Shown: positions 1 through 6,799 of the stretch, piece by piece | How the letters are laid out: every line of letters starts with the position of its first letter | Numbering within the stretch: position 1 is the first letter of the stretch | Origin: Fragilaria radians | Taxonomy: Eukaryota > Bacillariophyta > Fragilariophyceae > Fragilariales > Fragilariaceae | DNA: 10,641 bases | Reading direction: 5' to 3' | Assembly (NCBI GenBank): GCA_900642245.1 | Contig: CAAAJI010000352.1 | Location: 43,686-54,326 of the forward strand | The notes under the pieces: model-generated | The model's database searches: none | What the model was told of the DNA's origin: nothing | The model's input: the letters and a program-made list of their open reading frames with translations, nothing else | Translations under genes and position numbers: made by a program

Positions 1-285
1 CTCGTCATTGTCCTGTTTTTTTGGAGGAAGGATAACAAGTGACCGAATCTAGCGGGATGTTGTCATTGGTTTTCCAAGTTACTAGGCTACTACTAACTTA
101 CGTAAAAATGGTGACGATAGAGGACAATACAACAGTGCATTACGTTCCACAACTGTACAAATTACTACTAGTAACACTACATACATGCCCCAGTTGTCAA
201 GACTTTGGACGTCACAAAAAAGATTTTATTGAATAACGAATCTTACCCAGCCATCACACACTTTCCATAACCCCAGAGAAACGTC
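1..285. other. 5' flank of the CRAL-TRIO gene; possible end of an upstream gene
   Basis: No convincing complete gene is seen here. The first frame reads LVIVLFFWRKDNK and stops at bases 40-42. A hydrophobic run followed by a charged tail is what the C-terminus of a membrane protein ending just inside the window would look like, but 13 codons are too few to support a call. An open stretch at 39-236 begins with GTG, and its first ATG is at 57; it resembles nothing I know. Bases 240-285 directly before the gene start are rich in A, C and T and probably form its 5' untranslated region. No clear TATA box is visible. Confidence 0.3.
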
Positions 286-1251
286 ATGAATGCAATGTCA
301 ATCAATCGTTTTTTTCTCTTTCCATCCTTTTCCTTTCTATTTTCGTTACAACTATTATTAGTACTTCTCCTTTCATCTCATGTATCTTCCTTTTCCTTAT
401 CCGATAAACCCGTGTCACAACTCTTGTCTGAGAAATCATCCATCGTTGCCTCCTTGAAAACAACAGCATCGTCCTACGTGGATATTCATCAAAAGCCATA
501 TTCCAATGATGTCTTCTTTCTTCGATACTGTCTCAACACGGATGATAATGATATCAAGACGATAGAAGATCAACTTATTGCTACGTTACAATGGCGTACA
601 AGTGAGGAGGGATCTACGATTTGTCAGGCTGCTCAACGAGCACTGTCTAACAATAATGCCGCAAATCGTTGGAATAATGATGACGTTACAGTCGAAGCTC
701 CTTATGGTTCTACTATATTACAATACTTGACACCACAAAATATTGTCACAACGACGACACCTTTAGGTGATTTGATTACCTGTATACGTGCGGGGGGGAT
801 TGATGATGTACGACTCATGACAGCAGCCACGGTATCACAAGTTGTACAATTCTTCTTATATGCACGTGAGGTTAATTCCTGTGTGGCCAATGATCGATCG
901 ATTACGACGGATCGTTTGGTGGCTATCCTTACGGCCAATTCACTGGAGGGTGTCAAGTTATTGGGAGGTAGTGGTGGTAGTGATGCCACCTTCCGATCAG
1001 CCTTGGGAACATCCTCAAAGTTGGCAGATACACTCTATCCGAATGTATGTGGACCAACACTATTGTTGAATTTACCACCCCTTCTCAATATTTTGGTAAA
1101 GTTATTTACACCACTGTTCCCCCCCGCTGTCAAACAACGATTACGATTTGCCTCGGGACAATTATTGTCGGGTAATCGTGATTTGACACAAATACTTGCC
1201 GGCATGCCAGAACGGACTCGATTTTGGAAGGATCTAGAAAGTTTACTTTAA
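286..1251 (+). CDS. CRAL-TRIO (Sec14-like) lipid-binding domain protein, possibly plastid-targeted
   Basis: An intronless 321-residue protein. Residues 1-35 form a long hydrophobic leader (F/L-rich to about residue 30, then SSHVSS). The next residue is Phe36, so the junction VSS|FSLS resembles the 'ASAF' type signal/transit junction of diatom plastid proteins; that targeting is inference. Residues about 72-105 match the CRAL-TRIO N-terminal helices (DVFFLRYCLN, then LQWR). Residues about 130-290 match the lipid-binding fold: NSLEGVKLLGG at 218-228, SSKLADTLYP at 243-252, LNLPPLL at 261-267, then a helix with LFPPAVKQRLRF, which is the usual gate-helix region. Family members bind and move phosphoinositides, tocopherols or other hydrophobic ligands between membranes; the ligand cannot be read here. 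Two Mets lie close together (codons 1 and 4) and either could start translation. The gene is convergent with the protease downstream. The family call is firm, the location is not. Confidence 0.85.
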   Translation: MNAMSINRFFLFPSFSFLFSLQLLLVLLLSSHVSSFSLSDKPVSQLLSEKSSIVASLKTTASSYVDIHQKPYSNDVFFLRYCLNTDDNDIKTIEDQLIATLQWRTSEEGSTICQAAQRALSNNNAANRWNNDDVTVEAPYGSTILQYLTPQNIVTTTTPLGDLITCIRAGGIDDVRLMTAATVSQVVQFFLYAREVNSCVANDRSITTDRLVAILTANSLEGVKLLGGSGGSDATFRSALGTSSKLADTLYPNVCGPTLLLNLPPLLNILVKLFTPLFPPAVKQRLRFASGQLLSGNRDLTQILAGMPERTRFWKDLESLL

Positions 1252-1650
1252 GTTTCGTAGAATCATACATTGGAAAATCCAAAGACCTTAGGCGTCTTTC
1301 AAGGAAAACGAAATAGGATCAATAATTGCCCTAGTCACATCATTATGCTTAAAATCAATTATCTTGTACATTCTCCCACCATCATATGTCTTGTTATCAA
1401 ACCCTTCCGACGCCTGACCCTGTCGTTGAAAGGATTTTCAAACTCAATGAAGGAGAGCAGCCACTTGATCCACTCTTGAAAGGTTGAAGGTCTGTCAATG
1501 AATAATCGTTTGAGTCAGTACAAACTCTTTCATCCTTGTCGTATACATGCATACGTTCTACCTGATTGATGGATAAACTAAAAGTTTTTTGGGGATTATT
1601 GATTGGCGTCGTTTTGACATTATTTTAAAGTCTATGACTTTGGCTTAAAT

Positions 1651-1662
1651 AGAGAGAGAGAG
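1651..1662. repeat. (AG)6 dinucleotide microsatellite
   Basis: Six AG units in a row within the convergent spacer, followed by a second shorter GAGAGAGA run around 1686-1693. Purine-rich on the + strand and likely length-variable; no function is implied. Confidence 0.8.
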
Positions 1663-1916
1663 TGCAGATTTGTGTGTATCCCTCCGAGAGAGATCAACCA
1701 GAAAGTCTTTAGGAAGTATGAATTTCTCCATCGGAATATATAAAAGGAAGGTCAAGATATTGTAGCTGAAATATGATATTTTGATTATGTTAATGGATTT
1801 CCACCGTAAACAAATATTACAATAAAAACGATCGTCAATTATAATTTATATCATAACCATGAAGTCCTGATGCTGTCAATAACTTCGGAAAGTAAATACT
1901 AATTATCCAATAATTG

Positions 1917-1922
1917 TTTATT
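1917..1922 (-). promoter_or_regulatory. Candidate polyadenylation signal of the protease gene
   Basis: The + strand reads TTTATT, which is AATAAA on the protease strand. It begins 23 bases past the stop codon (TAA at 1948-1946). The position is sensible, but diatom genes often lack a strict AATAAA and the region is AT-rich, so chance is a real alternative. Confidence 0.3.
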
Positions 1923-1945
1923 CATTCTAGTGAAATCTACAATAT

Positions 1946-3553
1946 TTAAAGTCTACCACGGGTCCACCAATTCCAAACACTGACATCATCATCGGTGCCA
2001 TCATCGTCATTGAACTTGTCATCATCATCAAAATTATCATCATCATCAAATGAGTCATCATCATCAAATTTGTCATCATCATCATCGCTGGTAGGTGACT
2101 CGACATTTGCAGGTGAAATAGACGACTCAATTGGACTTGCAGTAGGCTTTGGCGTTGGACTTGCAATAGGCTTCAGCGTTGGACTTGCAGTAGGTTCCAG
2201 AGTTGGACTTGCAGTAGGTTCCAGAGTTGGACTTGCACTAGGAGGGTTTGTTTGACTAGGCCTATTTGTTGGAACATTTCCTGGTGGTGTTGATGGCGGC
2301 GATGGTGTACCATTGCGGCATCCTGATGTGTCACCATTGTTCAATTTCTCCATTGTCGTCTGAATCCACTCATAAGCGCCCGACACACGGGAATACACTC
2401 CACTTCGATTGGGACGTGCACATCCCTCTCCAAACGAAACAACTCCTACTTGAACGGCTTTGCCACCCCGAATTTGAAAAATGGGACCACCCGAATCGCC
2501 TTGACAAGAATCCTTGCCACCAGATTTATTACCGGCACAGAACATCACATCTTCAACGATGCTTCCTCCATACTGCTGATTACATTGCTTGTGAGAATTG
2601 ACTGGAACGCTCACCTTGAGTAAGGTATTGCTGCTGAATCCGCCTTCGCTTGTGGCTCCATATCCAATCACAGTCAGAATTTCATTGGTTTGTGGAACAG
2701 CCCTCTTATCATTGAGCTGGATTGGAGGGTATTGATTGATGTCAACTGAACTATCTAACTTTAGTAGCATGTAGTCATTTGTCGTCGTAGACGACTGGTA
2801 GTTTGGATGCACGCATTCCGTTGTGACACGTCTTACAACTCCGCCGCTCTTCGCTTTATTGCTTCCGATGCGAGCGGTGCGGATATTGCCAAAGCAATGA
2901 GCGGCTGTAAGGATGATATCTGGAGCAATCAAAGACCCTCCACAGCCAACGTTGAGACTTGCAATAAATTTGAACTCGTTAGTGTCTGCGGGTGTTCCTC
3001 CAACTATTCGACTTTGGAAGTTTCGAAACAATGGTGCATTGTCAGAGTAGCGGTTTCCATTGCCTCTGGTATCGACCAATACAAGTCCACTTGCAGGTGT
3101 TTCTGCTGTGGGCAGGTCACCGGTAGGAGCTTCTCCAGTGGGCGCGAATCGCGTGGATGCTTCTCCAGTGGGTGCGAATCGAGTGGATGCTTCTCCAGTG
3201 GGCGCGAATCGAGTGGATGCTTCTCCAGTGGGCGCGAATCGCGTGGATGCTTCTCCAGTGGGTGCGAATCGAGTGGATGCTTCTCCAGTGGGCGCTAATC
3301 GCGTGGGTGCTTCTTCAATGGGCATAAATCCCGTGGGTGCTTCTCCAGTGGACACGTATCCAGTGGGTGGGTCTCCAGTGATGTCCAACTTTCTTTGGAC
3401 TCGACCTCGTAAGTTTTCCACTGCTTCAAGCTGAGTCACTGTGAGGAGAGCTTCATCATCTGCATTCCATCTACCACGATCTGCTGCCTCGGAAACTGCA
3501 TGACAGAGTAGAATCCCTAGAATTAAGCTTCGTTTAGGGAAGAGGAATGCCAT
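1946..3553 (-). CDS. Secreted trypsin-like (S1) serine protease zymogen with repeat-rich propeptide and Asp-rich C-terminus
   Basis: An intronless 535-residue preproenzyme. Residues 1-23 are a signal peptide (LILGILLCHAVSEA|ADR). Residues 61-156 are a decapeptide repeat region. The activation site is R182|IVGG at 183-186. The protease domain runs to about residue 402. The triad is His219 (LTAAHC), Asp260 (NDYMLLKL) and Ser354 (GDSGGP). Asp348, six before the serine, is the S1-pocket Asp, and Gly375 and Gly385 keep the pocket open, so cleavage after Arg or Lys is expected. Cys204-220, 324-339 and 350-378 fit the three conserved disulfides; Cys247 and Cys412 are extra and might pair. A PT-rich linker (about 418-478) and an Asp-rich segment (490-523) follow, ending in WNWWTRGRL. 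The start has a good context (A at -3, G at +4). Family and activity are firm; secretion is likely; the role (nutrition, wall turnover, defence) is unknown. Confidence 0.95.
   Translation of the reverse strand: MAFLFPKRSLILGILLCHAVSEAADRGRWNADDEALLTVTQLEAVENLRGRVQRKLDITGDPPTGYVSTGEAPTGFMPIEEAPTRLAPTGEASTRFAPTGEASTRFAPTGEASTRFAPTGEASTRFAPTGEASTRFAPTGEAPTGDLPTAETPASGLVLVDTRGNGNRYSDNAPLFRNFQSRIVGGTPADTNEFKFIASLNVGCGGSLIAPDIILTAAHCFGNIRTARIGSNKAKSGGVVRRVTTECVHPNYQSSTTTNDYMLLKLDSSVDINQYPPIQLNDKRAVPQTNEILTVIGYGATSEGGFSSNTLLKVSVPVNSHKQCNQQYGGSIVEDVMFCAGNKSGGKDSCQGDSGGPIFQIRGGKAVQVGVVSFGEGCARPNRSGVYSRVSGAYEWIQTTMEKLNNGDTSGCRNGTPSPPSTPPGNVPTNRPSQTNPPSASPTLEPTASPTLEPTASPTLKPIASPTPKPTASPIESSISPANVESPTSDDDDDKFDDDDSFDDDDNFDDDDKFNDDDGTDDDVSVWNWWTRGRL
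1985..2086 (-). repeat. Asp-codon repeat: DDDD-x-F hexapeptides in the protease tail
   Basis: On the coding strand this is a GAT/GAC array encoding residues 490-523. Blocks of four or five Asp are each followed by Lys, Ser or Asn and then Phe, four times over, before decaying to NDDDGTDDD. The unit is 18 bp, so growth or loss of a unit keeps the frame. The dense negative charge suggests binding of Ca2+ or of a basic matrix, which is inference. Slippage at this trinucleotide-like tract is likely between strains. Confidence 0.85.
2129..2239 (-). repeat. PT-rich linker repeat (TASPTLEP, 24 bp unit)
   Basis: Residues about 439-475 repeat an eight-residue motif of the form TASPTLEP or TASPTLKP four to five times, with later copies degenerate. 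Such Ser/Thr/Pro linkers are common in diatom extracellular proteins and are probable O-glycosylation sites. Here the linker spaces the protease domain from the Asp-rich tail. Confidence 0.85.
3131..3310 (-). repeat. 30-bp tandem array encoding the APTGEASTRF decapeptide
   Basis: Six 30-bp units in register, at + strand 3131, 3161, 3191, 3221, 3251 and 3281. Partly degenerate units flank them on both sides and carry the region to about 3373 and 3088. Single-base variants label the units. Units 1 and 2 together (3131-3190) are identical to units 4 and 5 (3221-3280), giving an order A-B-C-A-B-D. The encoded peptide places an Arg at residues 85, 95, 105, 115, 125 and 135. It lies wholly in the zymogen propeptide, upstream of the R|IVGG activation site. 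Confidence 0.95.
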
Positions 3554-3630
3554 ATTGTTTCCCTTATCTTCGAATGAAAAATTTATGAGAATCTGAGGTA
3601 GTTATCATCCATATTTCCTGGTAGCAACAC

Positions 3631-3652
3631 GTACAGTGCGTACCAAGTGTAC
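3631..3652. promoter_or_regulatory. Three GTAC cores spaced 9 bp apart upstream of the protease
   Basis: GTAC occurs at 3631, 3640 and 3649, exactly nine bases apart, 78-99 bases upstream of the protease start codon. GTAC is its own reverse complement, so the element reads the same on the gene strand. The surrounding bases are also similar (AGTGC, CAAGT, CAGTT follow the cores). Position and periodicity suggest a promoter element, but no factor is assigned. A short decayed tandem repeat is the alternative. Confidence 0.35.
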
Positions 3653-3817
3653 CAGTTGTGTAGTCGCTCTTCAAAATTGAAACATGAAATCAATTTTTTC
3701 ATCCGCTCTCAGAGAGGACACTATTAACAGTAGAGATGGATTTCCATAACTTCAATTAACCTGATGGTTTATGGAATGTGCTGCCGGAGAAAGGTTGTGG
3801 ATACTTTTTGGCAAGGC

Positions 3818-4007
3818 ACTAAGATTGCTAGCAACTCGATTGCTTTAATGATTTGACCTGACGAGGCTATAGATCTCTCGGATGTACATCGAATTCGTAA
3901 CGGCGTCATACAATGAAAGTTTCTATCAAGTAGCTTGCTTTAATGATTTGACCTGACGAGGGTATAGACCTCTGGGATATACATTGAATGCACAACGGCG
4001 TCATACA
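3818..4007. repeat. Two tandem copies of a ~95-bp unit
   Basis: Bases 3840-3912 and 3935-4007 align without gaps at 65 of 73 positions (89%). The preceding 22 bases of each copy (3818-3839 and 3913-3934) also match at about 13 of 22 positions, so the full unit is close to 95 bp and the copies are directly adjacent. The unit contains the shared block TTTAATGATTTGACCTGACG. On the - strand each copy holds a short open frame starting MTPL, but differences fall evenly over the three codon positions and 95 is not a multiple of three, so it is probably non-coding. Confidence 0.85.
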
Positions 4008-4168
4008 TCGCTACAATTTACAATTCTGTATTCAGAAGTACACTTAACCCTAAACAGATCTGATTCCTATAAATTCACTAGCAGTAGAAAAATAAAGTAG
4101 TTATAACTAAAATCGGTGCTGCCCCTTAACCAGTGTGCGTTTTGTTAGCATAGTAATACTCGTGGAAG

Positions 4169-4201
4169 TGGTCGAGTGCGAGTACAGCGTTGGAGCGACC
4201 A
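4169..4201. repeat. GC-rich inverted repeat TGGTCG / CGACCA
   Basis: A 6-bp perfect inverted repeat (4169-4174 with 4196-4201) with a 21-base loop, inside an island (about 4107-4201) of roughly 50% GC in otherwise AT-rich DNA. The composition contrast is more notable than the stem. It may be a relic of inserted or formerly transcribed sequence. Confidence 0.4.
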
Positions 4202-4754
4202 AAAATCAATATCTAGCTAATTCAAAAGTTGAAGTCTTAACTCTGGTTTAAACGCTATCACATGGGTTGATAATATCATTGCATGTTTGGGATGATTATC
4301 ATTGAATTAATCCTACATTTTTCTCATTTTGAAAATGTCAAAAAAAATAAAGAAAACACTTAATAAGGAACAATTATATTGACTTTGCACCAACAACACA
4401 TCTGGAGCGTCCAACTAGCATGACCGAATTCATTATTTTTCAGCTACCTTACCTATTTCCCTAGTAGCCATATTAATCTCTTAAATTCCAGAAAACATTT
4501 TGTAAAGTTTGAAACTAATACAAATTCTCTATAGTTTCACAAAGCATATATTTCTCTTGTTCCTGTAACGAATTTGTAATATTGTTCAGATGACAAGGAA
4601 TCAATTGACATATGCATTGGCAATGTGAGACTCTGGGTAAAAAGCATTGCTGTAATTCTTGACCTATCCTTTGATAAATTTGTGTAGTATGTACCTTTGC
4701 AGAAATTTCTTTTGATTATTTGACCCTATAGGAGGTGCCTTTAGTTCATAAGAC

Positions 4755-4782
4755 AATCAGATGACTATGACAACATCTGATT
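4755..4782. repeat. Perfect 9-bp hairpin AATCAGATG / CATCTGATT
   Basis: Arms 4755-4763 and 4774-4782 pair perfectly around a 10-base loop, and a T-rich run follows. In eukaryotic intergenic DNA such a stem is not evidence for a terminator. It is recorded as structure only. Confidence 0.6.
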
Positions 4783-4869
4783 TTATTGATCCAAAGATTC
4801 AGATTTGGAAAAAGTAGCAAGTTGTCAAACATAGAACAAAGACTCAAGTAAAATTGATTGAAAGCTTTT

Positions 4870-5150
4870 CAGATTAGTCACACAAAAACAGGTAAGTAAA
4901 TTATATTTATGGTACATTTTTAAATTTCCCTTCAAGATGATGCCCGAATGTTGTAAGAATAATAGTTTACAAGGTAATTTTGATGGTTTGAGATGAGAAG
5001 AACAAGAAATACACAGGCCAATTATTTGATCTTTGTCATCGTTAGCTATTAGCAAGCCAATGCTACAATACTTTTGTTCCATACAAAAGAAAAACAAATT
5101 TGAGAAATAGAAAATAATACGCAGTATAATCTCAAACTAGAAAAGAAAAA
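4870..5150. repeat. Possible third, highly diverged copy of the 7811-8040 / 8755-8990 repeat
   Basis: Read on the - strand this segment shows spaced matches to the - strand reading of 7811-8040: an FC, then Cys six residues on, a hydrophobic run, AN, then DD-x-D, then CIS. A TAC-x-GCG-x-ATTA block is shared upstream. Gaps of one to three codons are needed and overall identity is well below that of the other pair. Homology is plausible, not shown. Confidence 0.3.
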
Positions 5151-5826
5151 TCACAGAAAAGGAGTCATCTGTTGCACACTAGACTACAGAGGCCTTTTAC
5201 AGGAATCCTTTCAATTCTAAAGGTAAGATTCTTGGAAGACACGCAAACAAAATAAAAAATAGTTGCAATTCACTAAATCCAAGGTATTCAAAGCGAAAGA
5301 GTCTTGAGACAAGAGAAAAACATCGTAAACGTTTTGAAACAGCCTTTAATTGAGTTTTCTCAATAATATTGGCAGGAAAATGATAGTTAATGGTTTCTTC
5401 GTCCCAGTGTTCGCTAAAGCAATGCAAAAAGGAGACTTGGCAAAAAGAGTCACTAACTTTCACTTCCAAGATAATTTCAGTAAACAGAATTCCTACGCTT
5501 TACCTTCAAAACCTTTCTCTTCAAACCCCAAACAATCACTTGAAACCTTATTCCAGAAAGCTATCTTGATTAATGCTTCTGGACAATTCCAATCTAGCAG
5601 TTGATGGCAAAGGTCCAGATTTCCTGCCATCTTAATAGAAAAATTATTATCCATCGCTAGAGAATTCAATTGTAGATGTCTCGCCCTTCATTTCAAGATG
5701 CAAAGTAGGCATGATTCATCTTGATAAGGAAAGTTAATTGAGATGAGAATGCTGTTGATTTGACTAAAACATTAAAAGATGGTATTTCAACGCTGGTATC
5801 CCAATATGTTTTCTTTTTGACAAATT

Positions 5827-5869
5827 TCGGACGTTGAAGTGACGAAGACAAAATCAAAATGGCGTCCGA
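5827..5869. repeat. Inverted repeat TCGGACG / CGTCCGA
   Basis: A perfect 7-bp GC-rich pair at 5827-5833 and 5863-5869 with a 29-base spacer. GC-rich arms stand out against the AT-rich surroundings. A paired binding site or the ends of a tiny foldback are possible; nothing else supports either. Confidence 0.4.
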
Positions 5870-6301
5870 CAGAGAAAAAAATTGGATACACTGACCTCTT
5901 AAATCATGGCGGGTGTTTGATCTTTAATGAGAATAGAAGACAAATATAGAAGCCATGGAATTTACTCTGACTCCGATGAAATACCTGCAGTCATTTCTTC
6001 TGGAAAAATTGTAATGACATGGTGGGAAAATGCGGAGATAGTGTAAAATAAAATTTAAAAAGAATAAAAATGGGGAGAAGGACCGGATACATTTTTTTTG
6101 TATCATCCTACTGCCCCTAATGCCACAAACTTGGTACCGAATGCATCAAGTCAAACATAGAGTAATGCATAAAATTTACATACATTTCGGTTGATTCCTT
6201 TGCTGAAAGCCAATGTTTGGTCCCTGATCCAATCAATGATTTAGCTAAGGGAAGGCAACTAGTGGGAACTTGTTGAGTCATTCAGGAGAAAAGGAATGAT
6301 G

Positions 6302-6341
6302 GTTTGGAGCCAGACTTGTAAATTTGGAGCTGACTTGTAAA
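6302..6341. repeat. 20-bp direct tandem pair
   Basis: TTTGGAGCCAGACTTGTAAA at 6302-6321 is followed immediately by a near copy at 6322-6341, which lacks one base and has a T for a C. It looks like a small tandem duplication with no recognised role. Confidence 0.65.
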
Positions 6342-6747
6342 ACTTGGCTATTCTCAGCTGGCTGGTTTGAATGATGTTTTCCTAGCTGATAATAAGGAGC
6401 ATATTTGCTGTGTATGCGTTTGTCAGGAGGATTTTAAAGCAAAGAGATCTCCTTTGCAATACTGTTGAAGGATTGTTTGTAATCCTGAGTAGATAAAGTC
6501 CACAAATACAATCAAGCTTTGTTTTCGTCGGTAGGTATGACAATCGGTAACAACCTGAATGTAATCACAGTGCTCTAAGCTGCTCTAAGAGTTTAAACAA
6601 ATTGTAAGTTATGATCTAAACAATTACTTTATCCTAGATCTCTTGTGAGTTAATTGCAACGTGTTTCCTTGACCACGTAGTCCCTTTAGCTTACGTGTTA
6701 GCTTCAACACTTAACATTTAGACTTTGTGAACTTAGATTTACAACTT

Positions 6748-6799
6748 AGATTCATCAATCATGAATCTTGGTAGATTCCTATTTGTTAGTTAGGAATCT
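6748..6799. repeat. Two adjacent hairpins sharing the AGATTC arm
   Basis: First hairpin: AGATTCAT (6748-6755), 5-base loop, ATGAATCT (6761-6768). Second: AGATTCCTA (6773-6781), 9-base loop, TAGGAATCT (6791-6799). Both stems are perfect (8 and 9 bp), begin with the same six bases and are separated by four bases. The preceding sequence also repeats ACTTAGATT twice (around 6731-6752). Confidence 0.7.

Larger units (their letters stand above)
1252..1945. other. Spacer between convergent genes (3' untranslated regions)
   Basis: This 694-bp spacer separates the ends of two converging genes and should hold both 3' untranslated regions. Short open stretches (for example 1270-1479, which begins with TTG) have no recognisable domain. 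On the + strand an AATAAA occurs near 1821, far from the stop of the CRAL-TRIO gene. AT content rises towards the protease end. Apart from a short GA run I see no structured element. Confidence 0.6.

Noticed and set aside
39..236. 65-codon open frame upstream of the CRAL-TRIO gene
   Set aside because: It begins with GTG, which is not expected as a start in a eukaryotic nuclear gene, and its product is unrecognised and of chance length.
702..1069. Open frames on both strands inside the CRAL-TRIO gene
   Set aside because: They overlap a gene with clear domain similarity and show no features of their own.
3088..3373. Regular 30-bp repeats resembling a CRISPR array
   Set aside because: The units are directly adjacent with no unique spacers and lie in frame inside a protein-coding gene.
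2807..3434. Long + strand open frames across the protease propeptide (Ser/Gly/Cys-rich and Ala/Ser/Pro/Val-rich peptides)
   Set aside because: The 30-bp repeat is a multiple of three, so a unit without stops is open in several frames at once. The - strand frame has a signal peptide, triad and disulfides; these are shadows.
3858..3960. CTGACGAG in both 95-bp units, like the conserved core of a hammerhead ribozyme
   Set aside because: I looked for the matching GAAA segment, the GUC cleavage triplet and flanking stems. A GTC exists downstream, but stem I does not pair (the base after GTC does not match the base before CTGA) and no GAAA core is correctly placed.
4048..4053. CCCTAA, a telomere-type hexamer
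   Set aside because: A single copy only; no tandem telomeric repeat.
4107..4201. tRNA-like A-box (TGGTCGAGTGCG) in the GC-rich island
   Set aside because: No B-box (GGTTCGANTCC type) follows and no cloverleaf with a 7-bp acceptor stem can be drawn.
4825..5469. Two 90-codon - strand open frames (4825-5097 and 5197-5469)
   Set aside because: In about 6.7 kb of AT-rich DNA read in six frames, one or two such frames are expected by chance. Neither has a recognisable domain; only the repeat similarity of the first is kept as a weak finding.
6344..6480. Cys-rich + strand translation resembling a RING finger
   Set aside because: The frame is broken by several stops at about the rate expected by chance, and the Cys/His spacing does not fit RING.
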